Below, one piece after another: positions 1-7,754 of a stretch of DNA of 31,831 nt. Source of the DNA: DSSM01 sp964484125 (GTDB taxonomy: Bacteria > Bacteroidota > Ignavibacteria > Tepidaquicellales > Tepidaquicellaceae); assembly GCA_964484125.1 (NCBI GenBank), contig CAZAEK010000021.1:1-31831 (forward strand), given 5' to 3'. The notes beneath the pieces were generated by a model that worked only from the letters and a program-made list of their open reading frames with translations, was not told where the DNA came from and did not search any database. The translations under genes were made by a program, and so were the position numbers. Each line of letters opens with the position of its first letter. Position 1 is the stretch's first letter.

Positions 1-10
1 ACTAAAGCTT

Positions 11-56
11 TACAAACTTTACAAACTTTACAAACTTTATAAACTTTACAAACTTA
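11..56 (-). repeat. 9-bp AAGTT tandem array at the stop of the TM1266-like gene
   Basis: Read on the minus strand, AAGTT recurs with exact 9-nt spacing: the forward AACTT copies start at 15, 24, 33, 42 and 51. The unit is AAGTTTGTA or AAGTTTATA. The TAA stop of the minus-strand gene (54-56) overlaps the first unit, so the array starts inside the stop codon and runs downstream. A decayed copy near position 6 suggests it continues past the window edge. Same family as the arrays at 1391, 5907, 16674 and 27373. Confidence 0.9.
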
Positions 57-314
57 CTTATCAAGAGTAAGTGTAACAACCTGAGATTTTACACCTTCGA
101 TAAGTTCCATTTTTCTAGCAAGTTCTTCTTTTTGTTCGTTAGTTCCGTATAGTTCACAAATGATCAGACCTTCGTCCGTACAGTTTTCGAGAATGCCATC
201 GTGAATACCGAGGCGTGTTTTGATGAGACAGCCCCAGGCGGTAAGAAGTTTTTGAACGTTAACAGCGGCTTCTTTTCTTTTGCCGACGAGTATTAAGAGG
301 ATTGTTTTTTCCAT
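54..314 (-). CDS. TM1266-family ACT-like putative regulator of iron-only hydrogenase
   Basis: An 86-residue single-domain protein with an ACT/NikR-C-like pattern: a beta strand at the N-terminus (ILLILVGKR), a helix, a Gly-Ile-rich strand (RLGIHDGI) and a C-terminal segment with a GVKSQVV-like strand. Length and pattern match the small TM1266-type proteins that commonly sit beside [FeFe]-hydrogenase maturation genes (family knowledge). The ATG at 312-314 is preceded on the minus strand by AAAGG at good spacing. It diverges from the receiver and NuoE-like genes, so any hydrogenase or maturase genes in its operon would lie left of the window. Its ligand and role are unproven. The assignment rests on remembered family features and on the NuoE-like neighbour. 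Confidence 0.65.
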   Translation of the reverse strand: MEKTILLILVGKRKEAAVNVQKLLTAWGCLIKTRLGIHDGILENCTDEGLIICELYGTNEQKEELARKMELIEGVKSQVVTLTLDK

Positions 315-522
315 AGAAGTGCCTTTCAGATTTTAAAATTGAGAAATATTTGTGACAGGTAGTTCAATATTCTGTAATTAAATTACATTCAAAATTACCC
401 AAAGTAAAAGACTCTTTCAATGAAATAAGCTATTATGAATATATGTAAAAATTTTTGAATAGTAATTGTGATAGTCTTTTTATATGTTTCACAAATTCAA
501 AAAAATTCAATGGAGGAGAAAA
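315..522. promoter_or_regulatory. Divergent intergenic region, presumed two promoters
   Basis: This 208-bp AT-rich gap separates two divergent genes and must hold their promoters. A strong GGAGG Shine-Dalgarno at 512-516 lies 6 nt before the ATG at 523. I could not place a confident -33/-7 pair. Confidence 0.4.
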
Positions 523-891
523 ATGTCTCTAATTGCAATCATAGATGATGACCCGGATATCCGGGAAGCAAGTACGATAGTACTGAATTCCAAAGGTTAC
601 GAAACAGTAACAGCCAGCAATCCCAAAGAAGGATATGATGTAGTAATAAACAAAAAGCCGGACGTTATAATACTTGATGTTATGATGGACGAGCCAGATG
701 ACGGGTTTTTTCTTGCACAAAAGCTGAGGAAAGAAAAAATTACCACCCCAATAATAATGTACACTTCTATTTCAAAGACAGTTGGAATGGATTACGGAAA
801 AAGCGAGATGGTGCCGGTAGATGATTTTGTAGAGAAGCCGGTATCACCTGACGAACTGGTTCAAAAAGTTGAAAAATTTTTAAAAAAATAA
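523..891 (+). CDS. Single-domain CheY-like response regulator
   Basis: A 122-residue stand-alone receiver domain. The acidic pocket is D8-D9-D10, the phospho-acceptor is D52 in IILDVMM, the switch Thr is T81 in IIMYTS, and the conserved Lys is K105 in EKP. No output domain follows, so it must act through protein contacts. The start at 523 is chosen over an in-frame ATG at 484 because GGAGG at 512-516 fits only the later one and the fold begins there (SLIAIIDDD). It ends 15 nt before the NuoE-like gene, so the two are probably cotranscribed. Receiver genes occur in some hydrogenase operons (general knowledge). No histidine kinase is visible here. Confidence 0.85.
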   Translation: MSLIAIIDDDPDIREASTIVLNSKGYETVTASNPKEGYDVVINKKPDVIILDVMMDEPDDGFFLAQKLRKEKITTPIIMYTSISKTVGMDYGKSEMVPVDDFVEKPVSPDELVQKVEKFLKK

Positions 892-906
892 CTTTCGGAG
901 ATTTTA

Positions 907-1392
907 ATGTTAGTATTAGAAAAAAACGCACTCACTGAAGAAATCGAAGGTTATGTAAAGCAATACGGTTCAGACCGTTCGGCTTTAATGCCGATTCTTC
1001 AGGCTGTACAGAAGAAACATCATTACATTTCAGATTTTGCACAACAGGAAATTGCAAGATTACTTGATATCCATCCTGTTGAAGTTTACAGTGTTATTTC
1101 TTTTTATTCGTTCCTTCACAGCAAGCCGCAAGGCAGGAATATCGTAAGACTTTGCCGCACCATAGTATGCGACATGGCAGGTAAAGATGCAGTTGAAAAT
1201 GCAATTACAAGAGAGTTGAAAATTAAATTTGGAGAAACAACCAAAGATAAGAAAATCACTCTTGAATATACAAATTGCCTCGGTATGTGCGACCAGGGTC
1301 CGGCTATGATGATAAACGATAAAGTTTATGCAAAGCTTACTCCCGAGAAGGCAGTATCAATTTTAAAAGAAGAAATTCAAAAACTCGGATAA
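907..1392 (+). CDS. NuoE/HndA-like thioredoxin-fold [2Fe-2S] subunit
   Basis: 161 residues, the usual size of NuoE or of the HndA/HydC subunit of NAD(P)-linked [FeFe] hydrogenases. The N-terminal helical part (about 5-72) carries the ISFYSFLH stretch typical of the family. The thioredoxin-like part holds the four cluster ligands C83 and C88 (C-x4-C) and C124 and C128 (C-x3-C, in NCLGMCD). The ATG follows a GGAG at 897-900. In this family the protein passes electrons next to a NuoF-like flavoprotein. Here no NuoF-like or catalytic gene follows: a strong terminator lies about 90 nt downstream. The TM1266-like neighbour favours a hydrogenase or formate-dehydrogenase role over complex I, but complex I cannot be excluded. 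Confidence 0.85.
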   Translation: MLVLEKNALTEEIEGYVKQYGSDRSALMPILQAVQKKHHYISDFAQQEIARLLDIHPVEVYSVISFYSFLHSKPQGRNIVRLCRTIVCDMAGKDAVENAITRELKIKFGETTKDKKITLEYTNCLGMCDQGPAMMINDKVYAKLTPEKAVSILKEEIQKLG

Positions 1393-1416
1393 GTTTTTAA
1401 GTTATTAAAGTTTTTC
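1391..1416 (+). repeat. Degenerate AAGTT array at the NuoE-like stop codon
   Basis: AAGTT occurs at 1391, 1399 and 1408, spaced 8 and 9 nt, and the first copy overlaps the TAA stop at 1390-1392. This is a short, decayed member of the 9-bp family. Confidence 0.6.
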
Positions 1417-1433
1417 AATCCGGTTTTTTTTAA

Positions 1434-1475
1434 TTATTTTTTTGCTCTTATTTTTTTGCTCTTATTTTTTACCCT
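1434..1475 (+). repeat. Three tandem 14-bp T-rich units before the terminator
   Basis: TTATTTTTTTGCTC is repeated at 1434-1447 and 1448-1461, with a degenerate third unit at 1462-1475. It lies between the NuoE-like gene and its terminator hairpin. Confidence 0.75.
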
Positions 1476-1485
1476 TATTTTTTTT

Positions 1486-1517
1486 AGCCGTTCCGATTTA
1501 TCGGAACGGCTATTTTT
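1486..1517 (+). terminator. Rho-independent terminator after the NuoE-like gene
   Basis: A perfect 12-bp stem, AGCCGTTCCGAT at 1486-1497 and its complement at 1500-1511, closes a tiny loop and is followed by ATTTTT. It should end the receiver-NuoE transcript. Confidence 0.85.
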
Positions 1518-1770
1518 ATGCAGAAAAATTAATATTGATATAATTTTTGTAAATGTTTAGTTTGACTGCGGAGATTTAAAAATTTATTTTCAGTTCTTTA
1601 AGTATTAACCGGGTTTTTATTAGTAAATTGTGCGAAATAAATGCTGAAATAAGGTGCGGAGTTGAATATGAACAGAGCGGGCGGACAGGAAATCACAAAA
1701 AACATTCGAGAATTAAAATATAAAAATGACAAAATTTTAGACCTTTTTTTCTAGACTAAAACAAAAAAAT
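1518..1770. other. Intergenic region, no gene seen
   Basis: I see no convincing reading frame, RNA gene or repeat between the terminator and the next gene. It presumably holds the promoter of the barrel-like gene at 1771. Confidence 0.4.
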
Positions 1771-2364
1771 ATGTTTTCGAAAATCGCAAAAAAAATCTTG
1801 CTAACCCTGCTTATTTCCGTGATTGCATTACTGCTCACAGTTCCTGCAAATTCTCAGGTAGCCGAAGAAAAAGATTTTTCGGTTGCATTTGATTTTGGAG
1901 GAAATATTTTCTTTAACGAGGAGGGTTATTCAAAAACCAATGATATGACTTTCAATGCTATGAACGTTAACCTGATGTATAATTTCGGGAACAACGAAAT
2001 TGGTATCTTTGTTGGAAGAAGTGATGCCGTAGAGAAAAAAAACACTGTGTTAGTATTTTACCCCTTCTTTCCTGCTGATACCTCAGTATATTATTTTCCT
2101 TCGAAAACCCTTGAGTCGAAGACTTATTACCGGTTCGGCATTTCTTACAAATATAATTTCAATGATATTTTCAACATAGGTCTTAAATATTCGTATTCTT
2201 CTTATTTTGAATTTTCTGTCGGAAAAAATTTCAAAGTTAATAAAGATATTTCTGTCTATGGTAATATAAACTTTTCCACCGTTAACGGCGGAACATTAAT
2301 TTTTGACGGGTCAAATAATAAGCAACTCGGCTTCAATGCCGGGGTTAAATTCAATCTTTTTTAA
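1771..2364 (+). CDS. Predicted outer-membrane beta-barrel protein, unknown function
   Basis: 197 residues. It begins with a clear signal peptide: positive MFSKIAKK, a hydrophobic core to about residue 26, and likely cleavage near PANSQ. The rest alternates short amphipathic strands rich in aromatic residues and ends in VKFNLF, a terminal aromatic typical of outer-membrane barrels. Paired strand-turn segments such as YRFGISYKYNFNDIFNIGLK support a small 8-stranded porin- or OmpX-like barrel. I recognise no specific family. The spaces on both sides suggest it is transcribed alone. Confidence 0.6.
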   Translation: MFSKIAKKILLTLLISVIALLLTVPANSQVAEEKDFSVAFDFGGNIFFNEEGYSKTNDMTFNAMNVNLMYNFGNNEIGIFVGRSDAVEKKNTVLVFYPFFPADTSVYYFPSKTLESKTYYRFGISYKYNFNDIFNIGLKYSYSSYFEFSVGKNFKVNKDISVYGNINFSTVNGGTLIFDGSNNKQLGFNAGVKFNLF

Positions 2365-2372
2365 AATTTTTA

Positions 2373-2398
2373 CGCTGATACGCGGGAGCGTATCAGCG
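2373..2398. repeat. Perfect hairpin with GGGA loop
   Basis: CGCTGATACGC at 2373-2383 pairs perfectly with 2388-2398 around a GGGA loop. It begins 8 nt after the barrel gene's stop. The core ACGCGGGAGCGT recurs at 27235-27250 and 27307-27322. It has no long T tract, so it looks more like a dispersed palindrome than a simple terminator. Confidence 0.85.
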
Positions 2399-2414
2399 AG
2401 TTAAAATATCCGCG

Positions 2415-2450
2415 GTTATCCGTATAATCTGTGTTATCTGTGTTCCTGTT
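2415..2450 (+). repeat. Four degenerate 9-bp units (GTTATCTGT)
   Basis: GTTATCCGT, ATAATCTGT, GTTATCTGT and GTTCCTGTT lie head to tail at 2415-2450. On the minus strand they would read as Asn-Thr-Asp repeats in a spurious frame. The sequence type resembles short dispersed repeats seen in many environmental bacteria (recollection only). The rest of 2365-2716 contains no gene that I can support. Confidence 0.6.
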
Positions 2451-2572
2451 TTTAATCCTGCCCCGAACTCCCTCCTGTTTTTTGAAGGACTTTTTAATGT
2501 GGAAATTTGAAATTATTATAGTTAAAATTGCTTTCGCAGAGATGCTGCCCCAAAATGGCAGGATAAGCATTT

Positions 2573-2599
2573 CTACAAACGTATAACTCCTACGGAGTT
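2573..2599 (-). repeat. GTA-loop hairpin followed by GTTTGTAG
   Basis: On the minus strand AACTCC-GTA-GGAGTT (2585-2599) is followed by ATAC and GTTTGTAG (2573-2580). The same architecture occurs twice at 9393-9466 with different stems. A related hairpin, AACTCC-CAA-GGAGTT, lies at 2631-2645, without the GTTTGTAG tail. Confidence 0.75.
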
Positions 2600-2630
2600 A
2601 AAGAAAAGAAAATTGGCTTTAAAAATAAGT

Positions 2631-2645
2631 AACTCCCAAGGAGTT
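2631..2645. repeat. Variant AACTCC/GGAGTT hairpin
   Basis: A 6-bp perfect stem with a CAA loop, 46 nt from the hairpin at 2585-2599. Both are followed on the plus strand by TTAAAGAAAA-like or TTTAAAGAAAA sequence, so this looks like a partial duplication. Confidence 0.6.
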
Positions 2646-2716
2646 TAAAGAAAAATGAAACATAAAACTTATAACAATCCGCAATTTGAAAAAATCTCAA
2701 CACTAAATAAATTTTT

Positions 2717-5700
2717 ATGAAACTACCTAAACTAATTTTTGCTTTACTAATATTAGTGGTTTTTGCTTCTTCTGCCTTCTCGCAGGACGCAATGACTACA
2801 CGCGTATTGCAATCTGATAACAGTGTTATACGCATTGAGTATATCTTTAACGGATATACGACCGAAGATGTCAAAATCAACGGCGATTCCTATCTCTGGC
2901 TGAAAGCCAACGGCTTTGCTTCAACGATGATTCCCGGCGAACCGGAAATTCCGATTTTCCGCGCCAGCATTGTCATCCCTGATCTTGCCGCAATGAATTT
3001 CAGAATTATTTCCGAAGAATCCGAAATCATTCAGACAGGAAAAATTATGCCTTCTAAAGGTCACATGACAAGGAATATTGACCCGAATTCCGTACCTTAT
3101 ACTTTCGGAAAAGTATATTCCACCGATGCTTTTTATCCCGCTGAACTTGTAAAACTTGATGAACCCTATATCGTCAGAGACTTAAGAGGGATGACTGTTC
3201 AGGTTAATCCTATTCAATACAATCCCGTAAAAAATCAGCTTAAGATTTACCGCAGAGTAGTTGTTGAACTTTATGCTGAATCGGGGAAAGCTCCGGTAAA
3301 TCCTTTTTACAGAAGCACTCCTCTTACTAAAGTTTCAAATGAATTTGCTCCGATTTACAGAGGACTTTTCTTAAACTACGGTATCGGCAATTCAAGGTTT
3401 GATTCGATTCCCGAGCCCGGCAAAATGCTTGTGATTTGCCCGACCGCTTATATGACAGGTATTCAACCCTTTGTTCAGTGGAAACAGCAAAGAGGTCTCA
3501 ATGTTACCGTTGCAGAATATCCTACTGTTACTGGTTCTGGTAACACAGCAATAAAAACATACATTCAGAATATGTACAACTCTCCCGGAAAAGTAACTTA
3601 TATAATTCTTGTCGGAGATGCTGCAGATATTCCTTATTTAAGCGGGCAATATGAATCCGCTCCATCAGACCCATGCTATGTGAAACTCGCAGGAACAGAT
3701 GCATATCCTGATGCATTTATTTCAAGAATATCGGTTCAGAATGTTGCCAGTTTGAATTATGTAATTACAAAGTTTATTAAATTTGAAAGAGATATAGAAA
3801 TTGGTGCTCCATGGTATAATATGGGTACAGGTATAGGCGGTCCGGATGTAGGCGGTTCACCTCCTTATGCAGATTCAATCAGAATGAACTGGGTAAGAGA
3901 CACATTATTGCTTGGCGGATTTACATGGGTTGATAAGGTAAACGGACCTATAGCTACAGCTCAGACTTTGATTAACGTTTTAAATAACGGAAGATTTGTT
4001 TTAAACTATGTTGGTCATGGCTCCGGAACATCATGGAGCAATACCGGATTTAATGTATCGAACGCTTATCAACTTGCAAACGGCTGGAAAAATCCATTCC
4101 TTGTTGACGTTGCCTGTCTGAACGGAAACTTCACTCTTAATGAATGTCTCGCTGAAGCATTGCTCAGAGCTGGTGATACTGCAAATCCAAAGGGCGTTAT
4201 TTCCGCCTATGCTTCAACAACAAATGCAAGCTGGGTGCCTCCATGCGATATGCAGTTATATGCTAATCATCTTATGTCACGCCAGTTCAGAAAAACCGCA
4301 GGTGCTATGAGTTTCTTTGGAGTGATGTATGCAATGGATAAATGGGGAGGTAGCAGCGGTGAAGGTTTAAAACTTATGGAGCAATATCATATTTTAGGTG
4401 ACTGCTCAATTCTTCTTACAAGAGGCGTTCCGCTCGGACCTTCTATTGCACACAGCCAGCTTCCAAACACAGAAAACCTGTCAGGACCTTATACAGTCAA
4501 TGCAGTTATTACTCCTGCCAATGCTCCTTTGAAACCTAATACTACGAAACTCTTCTGGTCAAGAAACAGTGTAACAATTACAGACAGCTTATTGATGACA
4601 AATTCATCAGGAAATAACTGGACTGCAAATATTCCCGGAAACGGAACTTCTGCGGTTTACAGATATTATATTAAAACACTTGATACTATGAATCGCTCTG
4701 CAGTTCTCCCGGGCGGCGCTCCTGCAAACTTATTCTCATTTGTAGCTTCAACCGATACTGCAAAACCTGTTATAGTACATACTCCAATTCCAAATACACC
4801 AAAATCACTCTGGCCTATCAGCGTAACTGCATCAGTTACAGATAATATCGGAATTGATTCGGTTTGGGTAAGATGGTATAAAAATTCTCCGTCAAACGGA
4901 TATAAACAATTTAAACTTTTAAATACAAGCGGAAATAACTTTGCCGCCGCATTTAATTCATTGCAATCGGAAGTTAACTTCAACGATTCAATTTTCTACA
5001 GAGTAATTGCTCAGGATGCCGGTTCGCTTCATAAAAAAGATTCCACTGCATTGTATTCATTTAAATTGATTCCGCAGGTTACAGCTACTATAGGTACGGG
5101 AACAACTTCCTGCGGATGGCCATATTACACATTCTATATGGATTCCAGAACAGATATGCTTTATCTAGCTTCAGAGATAACCGCTGCAGGAGGTGCTCCG
5201 GGAAGTATTACAAAAATTGGATTTGATGTTACAACTGCCGCATCGCAGGTTATGAACGGATTCAAAATTATGATGCAACATACTACTAATACAACTATTT
5301 CCGGATTTACATCAACCGGTTGGACGACAGTATATGACGGTACTTACACAGTTCCCGGAACAGGATGGCAGGAAGTAACGCTTCAAAATCCTTTCGTCTG
5401 GAACGGAACAGGCAACCTGCTTGTAGAAATCTGTTTCAATAACAGCAGTTACACTTCAAATACAACTGTTAACGGAACTCCTATGACAAATATGAATAAA
5501 CATCAGCACTCAGACCTCTCATCAGGTGACGGATGTACAGGAATTACAACACCGGGAACATCTTATACTGCAAGACCAAATATTTCATTGACTATCAATC
5601 TGCTTTCTACCGGTGTAACGAATATTTCTACTGAGATTCCTGAAACATATTCGCTTTCACAGAACTATCCGAATCCTTTCAATCCTTCAACTAAGATTAA

Positions 5701-5905
5701 CTTCGGAATCCCAAAACAGGGATTTGTCAGCATAAAGGTTTACGACGTACTCGGAAGAGTTGTGAAAAATCTTCTGAACGAAGTTAAAAATCCGGGATAT
5801 TATTCTGTTGATTTCAATGCCTCTGAACTTTCAAGCGGTGTTTATTTCTACAGAATGGAAACGAACGGATTTATGGACGTGAAGCGAATGGTTTTGGTTA
5901 AGTAG
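2717..5905 (+). CDS. Gingipain-like C25 family cysteine peptidase with T9SS sorting domain
   Basis: 1062 residues, secreted. Order: signal peptide 1-22 (cleavage near SAFSQ), a beta-rich propeptide-like region about 25-215, peptidase domain about 235-590, Ig-like beta domains about 595-790, a further beta-sandwich about 795-965, and a type A T9SS C-terminal domain about 980-1062 (QNYPNPFNPSTKI, then GRVV and SSGVYFYRM). The predicted dyad is H434 (NYVGHGSG) and C467 (DVACLNGNF). Their spacing of 33 residues equals my recollection of RgpB (His211/Cys244). T9SS cargo crosses the outer membrane and loses the C-terminal domain on the surface. A role in extracellular protein breakdown is inference. 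The gene is monocistronic, ending in a 9-bp repeat array and a bidirectional terminator. Confidence 0.9.
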   Translation: MKLPKLIFALLILVVFASSAFSQDAMTTRVLQSDNSVIRIEYIFNGYTTEDVKINGDSYLWLKANGFASTMIPGEPEIPIFRASIVIPDLAAMNFRIISEESEIIQTGKIMPSKGHMTRNIDPNSVPYTFGKVYSTDAFYPAELVKLDEPYIVRDLRGMTVQVNPIQYNPVKNQLKIYRRVVVELYAESGKAPVNPFYRSTPLTKVSNEFAPIYRGLFLNYGIGNSRFDSIPEPGKMLVICPTAYMTGIQPFVQWKQQRGLNVTVAEYPTVTGSGNTAIKTYIQNMYNSPGKVTYIILVGDAADIPYLSGQYESAPSDPCYVKLAGTDAYPDAFISRISVQNVASLNYVITKFIKFERDIEIGAPWYNMGTGIGGPDVGGSPPYADSIRMNWVRDTLLLGGFTWVDKVNGPIATAQTLINVLNNGRFVLNYVGHGSGTSWSNTGFNVSNAYQLANGWKNPFLVDVACLNGNFTLNECLAEALLRAGDTANPKGVISAYASTTNASWVPPCDMQLYANHLMSRQFRKTAGAMSFFGVMYAMDKWGGSSGEGLKLMEQYHILGDCSILLTRGVPLGPSIAHSQLPNTENLSGPYTVNAVITPANAPLKPNTTKLFWSRNSVTITDSLLMTNSSGNNWTANIPGNGTSAVYRYYIKTLDTMNRSAVLPGGAPANLFSFVASTDTAKPVIVHTPIPNTPKSLWPISVTASVTDNIGIDSVWVRWYKNSPSNGYKQFKLLNTSGNNFAAAFNSLQSEVNFNDSIFYRVIAQDAGSLHKKDSTALYSFKLIPQVTATIGTGTTSCGWPYYTFYMDSRTDMLYLASEITAAGGAPGSITKIGFDVTTAASQVMNGFKIMMQHTTNTTISGFTSTGWTTVYDGTYTVPGTGWQEVTLQNPFVWNGTGNLLVEICFNNSSYTSNTTVNGTPMTNMNKHQHSDLSSGDGCTGITTPGTSYTARPNISLTINLLSTGVTNISTEIPETYSLSQNYPNPFNPSTKINFGIPKQGFVSIKVYDVLGRVVKNLLNEVKNPGYYSVDFNASELSSGVYFYRMETNGFMDVKRMVLVK

Positions 5906-5906
5906 A

Positions 5907-5978
5907 AAGTTTATAAAGTTCGTCAAGTTTATAAAGTTCGTCAAGTTTATAAAGTTCGTTAAGTTTATAAAGTTGAAA
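5907..5978 (+). repeat. 9-bp AAGTT array after the C25 peptidase stop
   Basis: AAGTT occurs eight times at exact 9-nt spacing (5907, 5916, 5925, 5934, 5943, 5952, 5961, 5970). AAGTTTATA and AAGTTCGTC/T units alternate, giving a higher-order 18-nt repeat. It starts one base after the TAG stop. Confidence 0.95.
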
Positions 5979-5984
5979 GTAAAA

Positions 5985-6013
5985 AGCCGGACAGAAATGT
6001 TCCGGCTTTTTTA
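5985..6013. terminator. Bidirectional terminator between convergent genes
   Basis: AGCCGGA-CA pairs with TG-T-TCCGGCT (one bulge). A T run follows on the plus strand and an A run precedes it, so it can end both the C25 gene and the converging 526-aa gene, whose stop at 6011-6013 lies at its edge. Confidence 0.85.
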
Positions 6014-7591
6014 TTTATATTCTGCCTTTCTGGCGGATTTATGCTGAGCGCGCTTTCTTTTAATCCATTTTTTCAACTCTTTTTCTGCTTCTTCCCTTTG
6101 TTTTATAACTATCTCAATTTTATCTTTGAGCCATAGGCGGTTATTAATATTTTTTGTCTTCATCACATAATGTCTCATTGTCTTAAAATTCTGACCTCTC
6201 TTAGGTTTACGTAAATATGATGACAGTTTTTCAGTAATATTAATAAAGTTTACATAAGACTCAAGAAGTGATGCACTTGCAACCTTATTACGCTTGAGAA
6301 ATTTTTTGTAGTTTTGAATTGTTTCCGGAATATCTTCATAAAGCCCCTGCTCAAAAAGAATTTTTATTTTCAGATTATAAACATCAAATTTATATATAAA
6401 TCTGTCTATAAAAATTTTATCAAGATACTTTATTGCTTTTGAAAATTCTCCCTTTGCATAATAAAGATGAGCATAGCTGAAATTCATCATGTTGTTTCTC
6501 TCATTAGATAACAATTTATCTATATACTTTGAGATAAAATATTCAACCCATTCATATTTTTTAAACCGTATTGCCTCAAAAAGAATATTCCTGAACAGAG
6601 TAACAGGTATATGCGTAATTTTATCAACCTTATAATATTCGTTCTCGAGTATGATTTCATTCAAATTTAAAATTTCCATTGAGAAATCTGAATCGCTTTC
6701 TGTCTGCGAAATATTATCTTTTATATAACACAAACCTATAAGCGATGTAAAATGATATGAACGCTCAGTATCATTCATCTTTTCAAGATTTGATAAAAAT
6801 GCATCTTTGTATGAGAAATATGTCTCATCATTTTCAAGTTGAGAATATGCAATTAACTGTTTCAGGTAAATATCAAGCATGAAAAAATACGGCTTATCTT
6901 TACCCACACCGGAAATTAATTTGTTAAAATCTATACTGTCTAATACTTTTCCGAGAAAATCATTACTGAAATCAATTCCGTAATTTATCGAGTAAACAAC
7001 AAGTTTAATATATTCACTGATAAGCTCTGTGAGATAAAATATTGTCAGGTAATATGCACTGTCAGAGAGTTCTTTCGCCTGATTGATTACAGCTTTTCTG
7101 TTATTAAGGATTTTCTGATAAATAATATTATAATTCAGTTTATTAACGTTAAGAAGAAACCTGTCATAAAAGAAAGCGGATTCAACCTGCTGATTTTCCC
7201 TGATTATCTTTTCAAATCTTCCGATATGAAAATCAAATACATCTTTCAGATTCCGCCTGTTAAATTCCCCGAACATATAGTTTGTCCATTCTCTTTCCTT
7301 TCTCTCAATACTCCGGTAAGTTATAAATTTAACAGCAAGTCTGTCAAGACTTGAAATTAAAAACCGGAAGGAGTTTTCTTTATATTTGTTATCGCCAAAA
7401 GCCCTGGAATAAACATCTTCTTTAGTAAATTTTTTTGAGGAAAAAGTTGGGTAATACCTTATAATTTCATTGAATAAAGCTATAACAGCTTTTCTCCCGT
7501 TAAAATATCCTGTTTCAATAAACCTGCTGAATAACTTTATTTCATCCCGCGAAAAAGTTTTAAAGATACTGACGCACTTTTGATTTACCAT
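6011..7591 (-). CDS. Unknown 526-aa helical cytoplasmic protein
   Basis: No signal peptide or membrane segment. The N-terminus (FKTFSRDEIKLFSRFIETG, then YFN and IIRYYPTF) resembles a Bacteroidota/Ignavibacteria family of roughly 500-residue hypothetical proteins that I have seen but cannot name. The body is almost all helix. A tetratricopeptide-like pair appears near residues 395-440 (YAHLYYAKGEFSKAIKYLDK, then YNLKIKILFEQGLYEDI). The C-terminus is very basic (WIKRKRAQHK). ATG at 7589-7591. It is transcribed alone, divergent from the deoxyhypusine-synthase-like gene. A scaffold or protein-interaction role is a guess. Confidence 0.7.
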   Translation of the reverse strand: MVNQKCVSIFKTFSRDEIKLFSRFIETGYFNGRKAVIALFNEIIRYYPTFSSKKFTKEDVYSRAFGDNKYKENSFRFLISSLDRLAVKFITYRSIERKEREWTNYMFGEFNRRNLKDVFDFHIGRFEKIIRENQQVESAFFYDRFLLNVNKLNYNIIYQKILNNRKAVINQAKELSDSAYYLTIFYLTELISEYIKLVVYSINYGIDFSNDFLGKVLDSIDFNKLISGVGKDKPYFFMLDIYLKQLIAYSQLENDETYFSYKDAFLSNLEKMNDTERSYHFTSLIGLCYIKDNISQTESDSDFSMEILNLNEIILENEYYKVDKITHIPVTLFRNILFEAIRFKKYEWVEYFISKYIDKLLSNERNNMMNFSYAHLYYAKGEFSKAIKYLDKIFIDRFIYKFDVYNLKIKILFEQGLYEDIPETIQNYKKFLKRNKVASASLLESYVNFINITEKLSSYLRKPKRGQNFKTMRHYVMKTKNINNRLWLKDKIEIVIKQREEAEKELKKWIKRKRAQHKSARKAEYK

Positions 7592-7754
7592 TATAATACA
7601 AACTATTGTTGCATCAAATATATCTTAAAAAAGCGTAATAGAAAATGTCAATATTAATATCGCTATACATAAGAAAATTATTTCCGTTTTTTAAACTTTA
7701 ACAACGGAATAATTTTTTTTATATTACGGTATTCAAAAAATTAATTATCATACT

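Noticed and set aside
11..56. Possible CRISPR arrays in the tandem repeat regions (11, 5907, 16674, 27373)
   Set aside because: Units are 9 nt with no spacers and no cas genes nearby; they are simple tandem repeats.
484..522. Upstream start for the receiver protein
   Set aside because: Adds 13 residues outside the fold. The strong GGAGG lies inside this extension and fits the ATG at 523.
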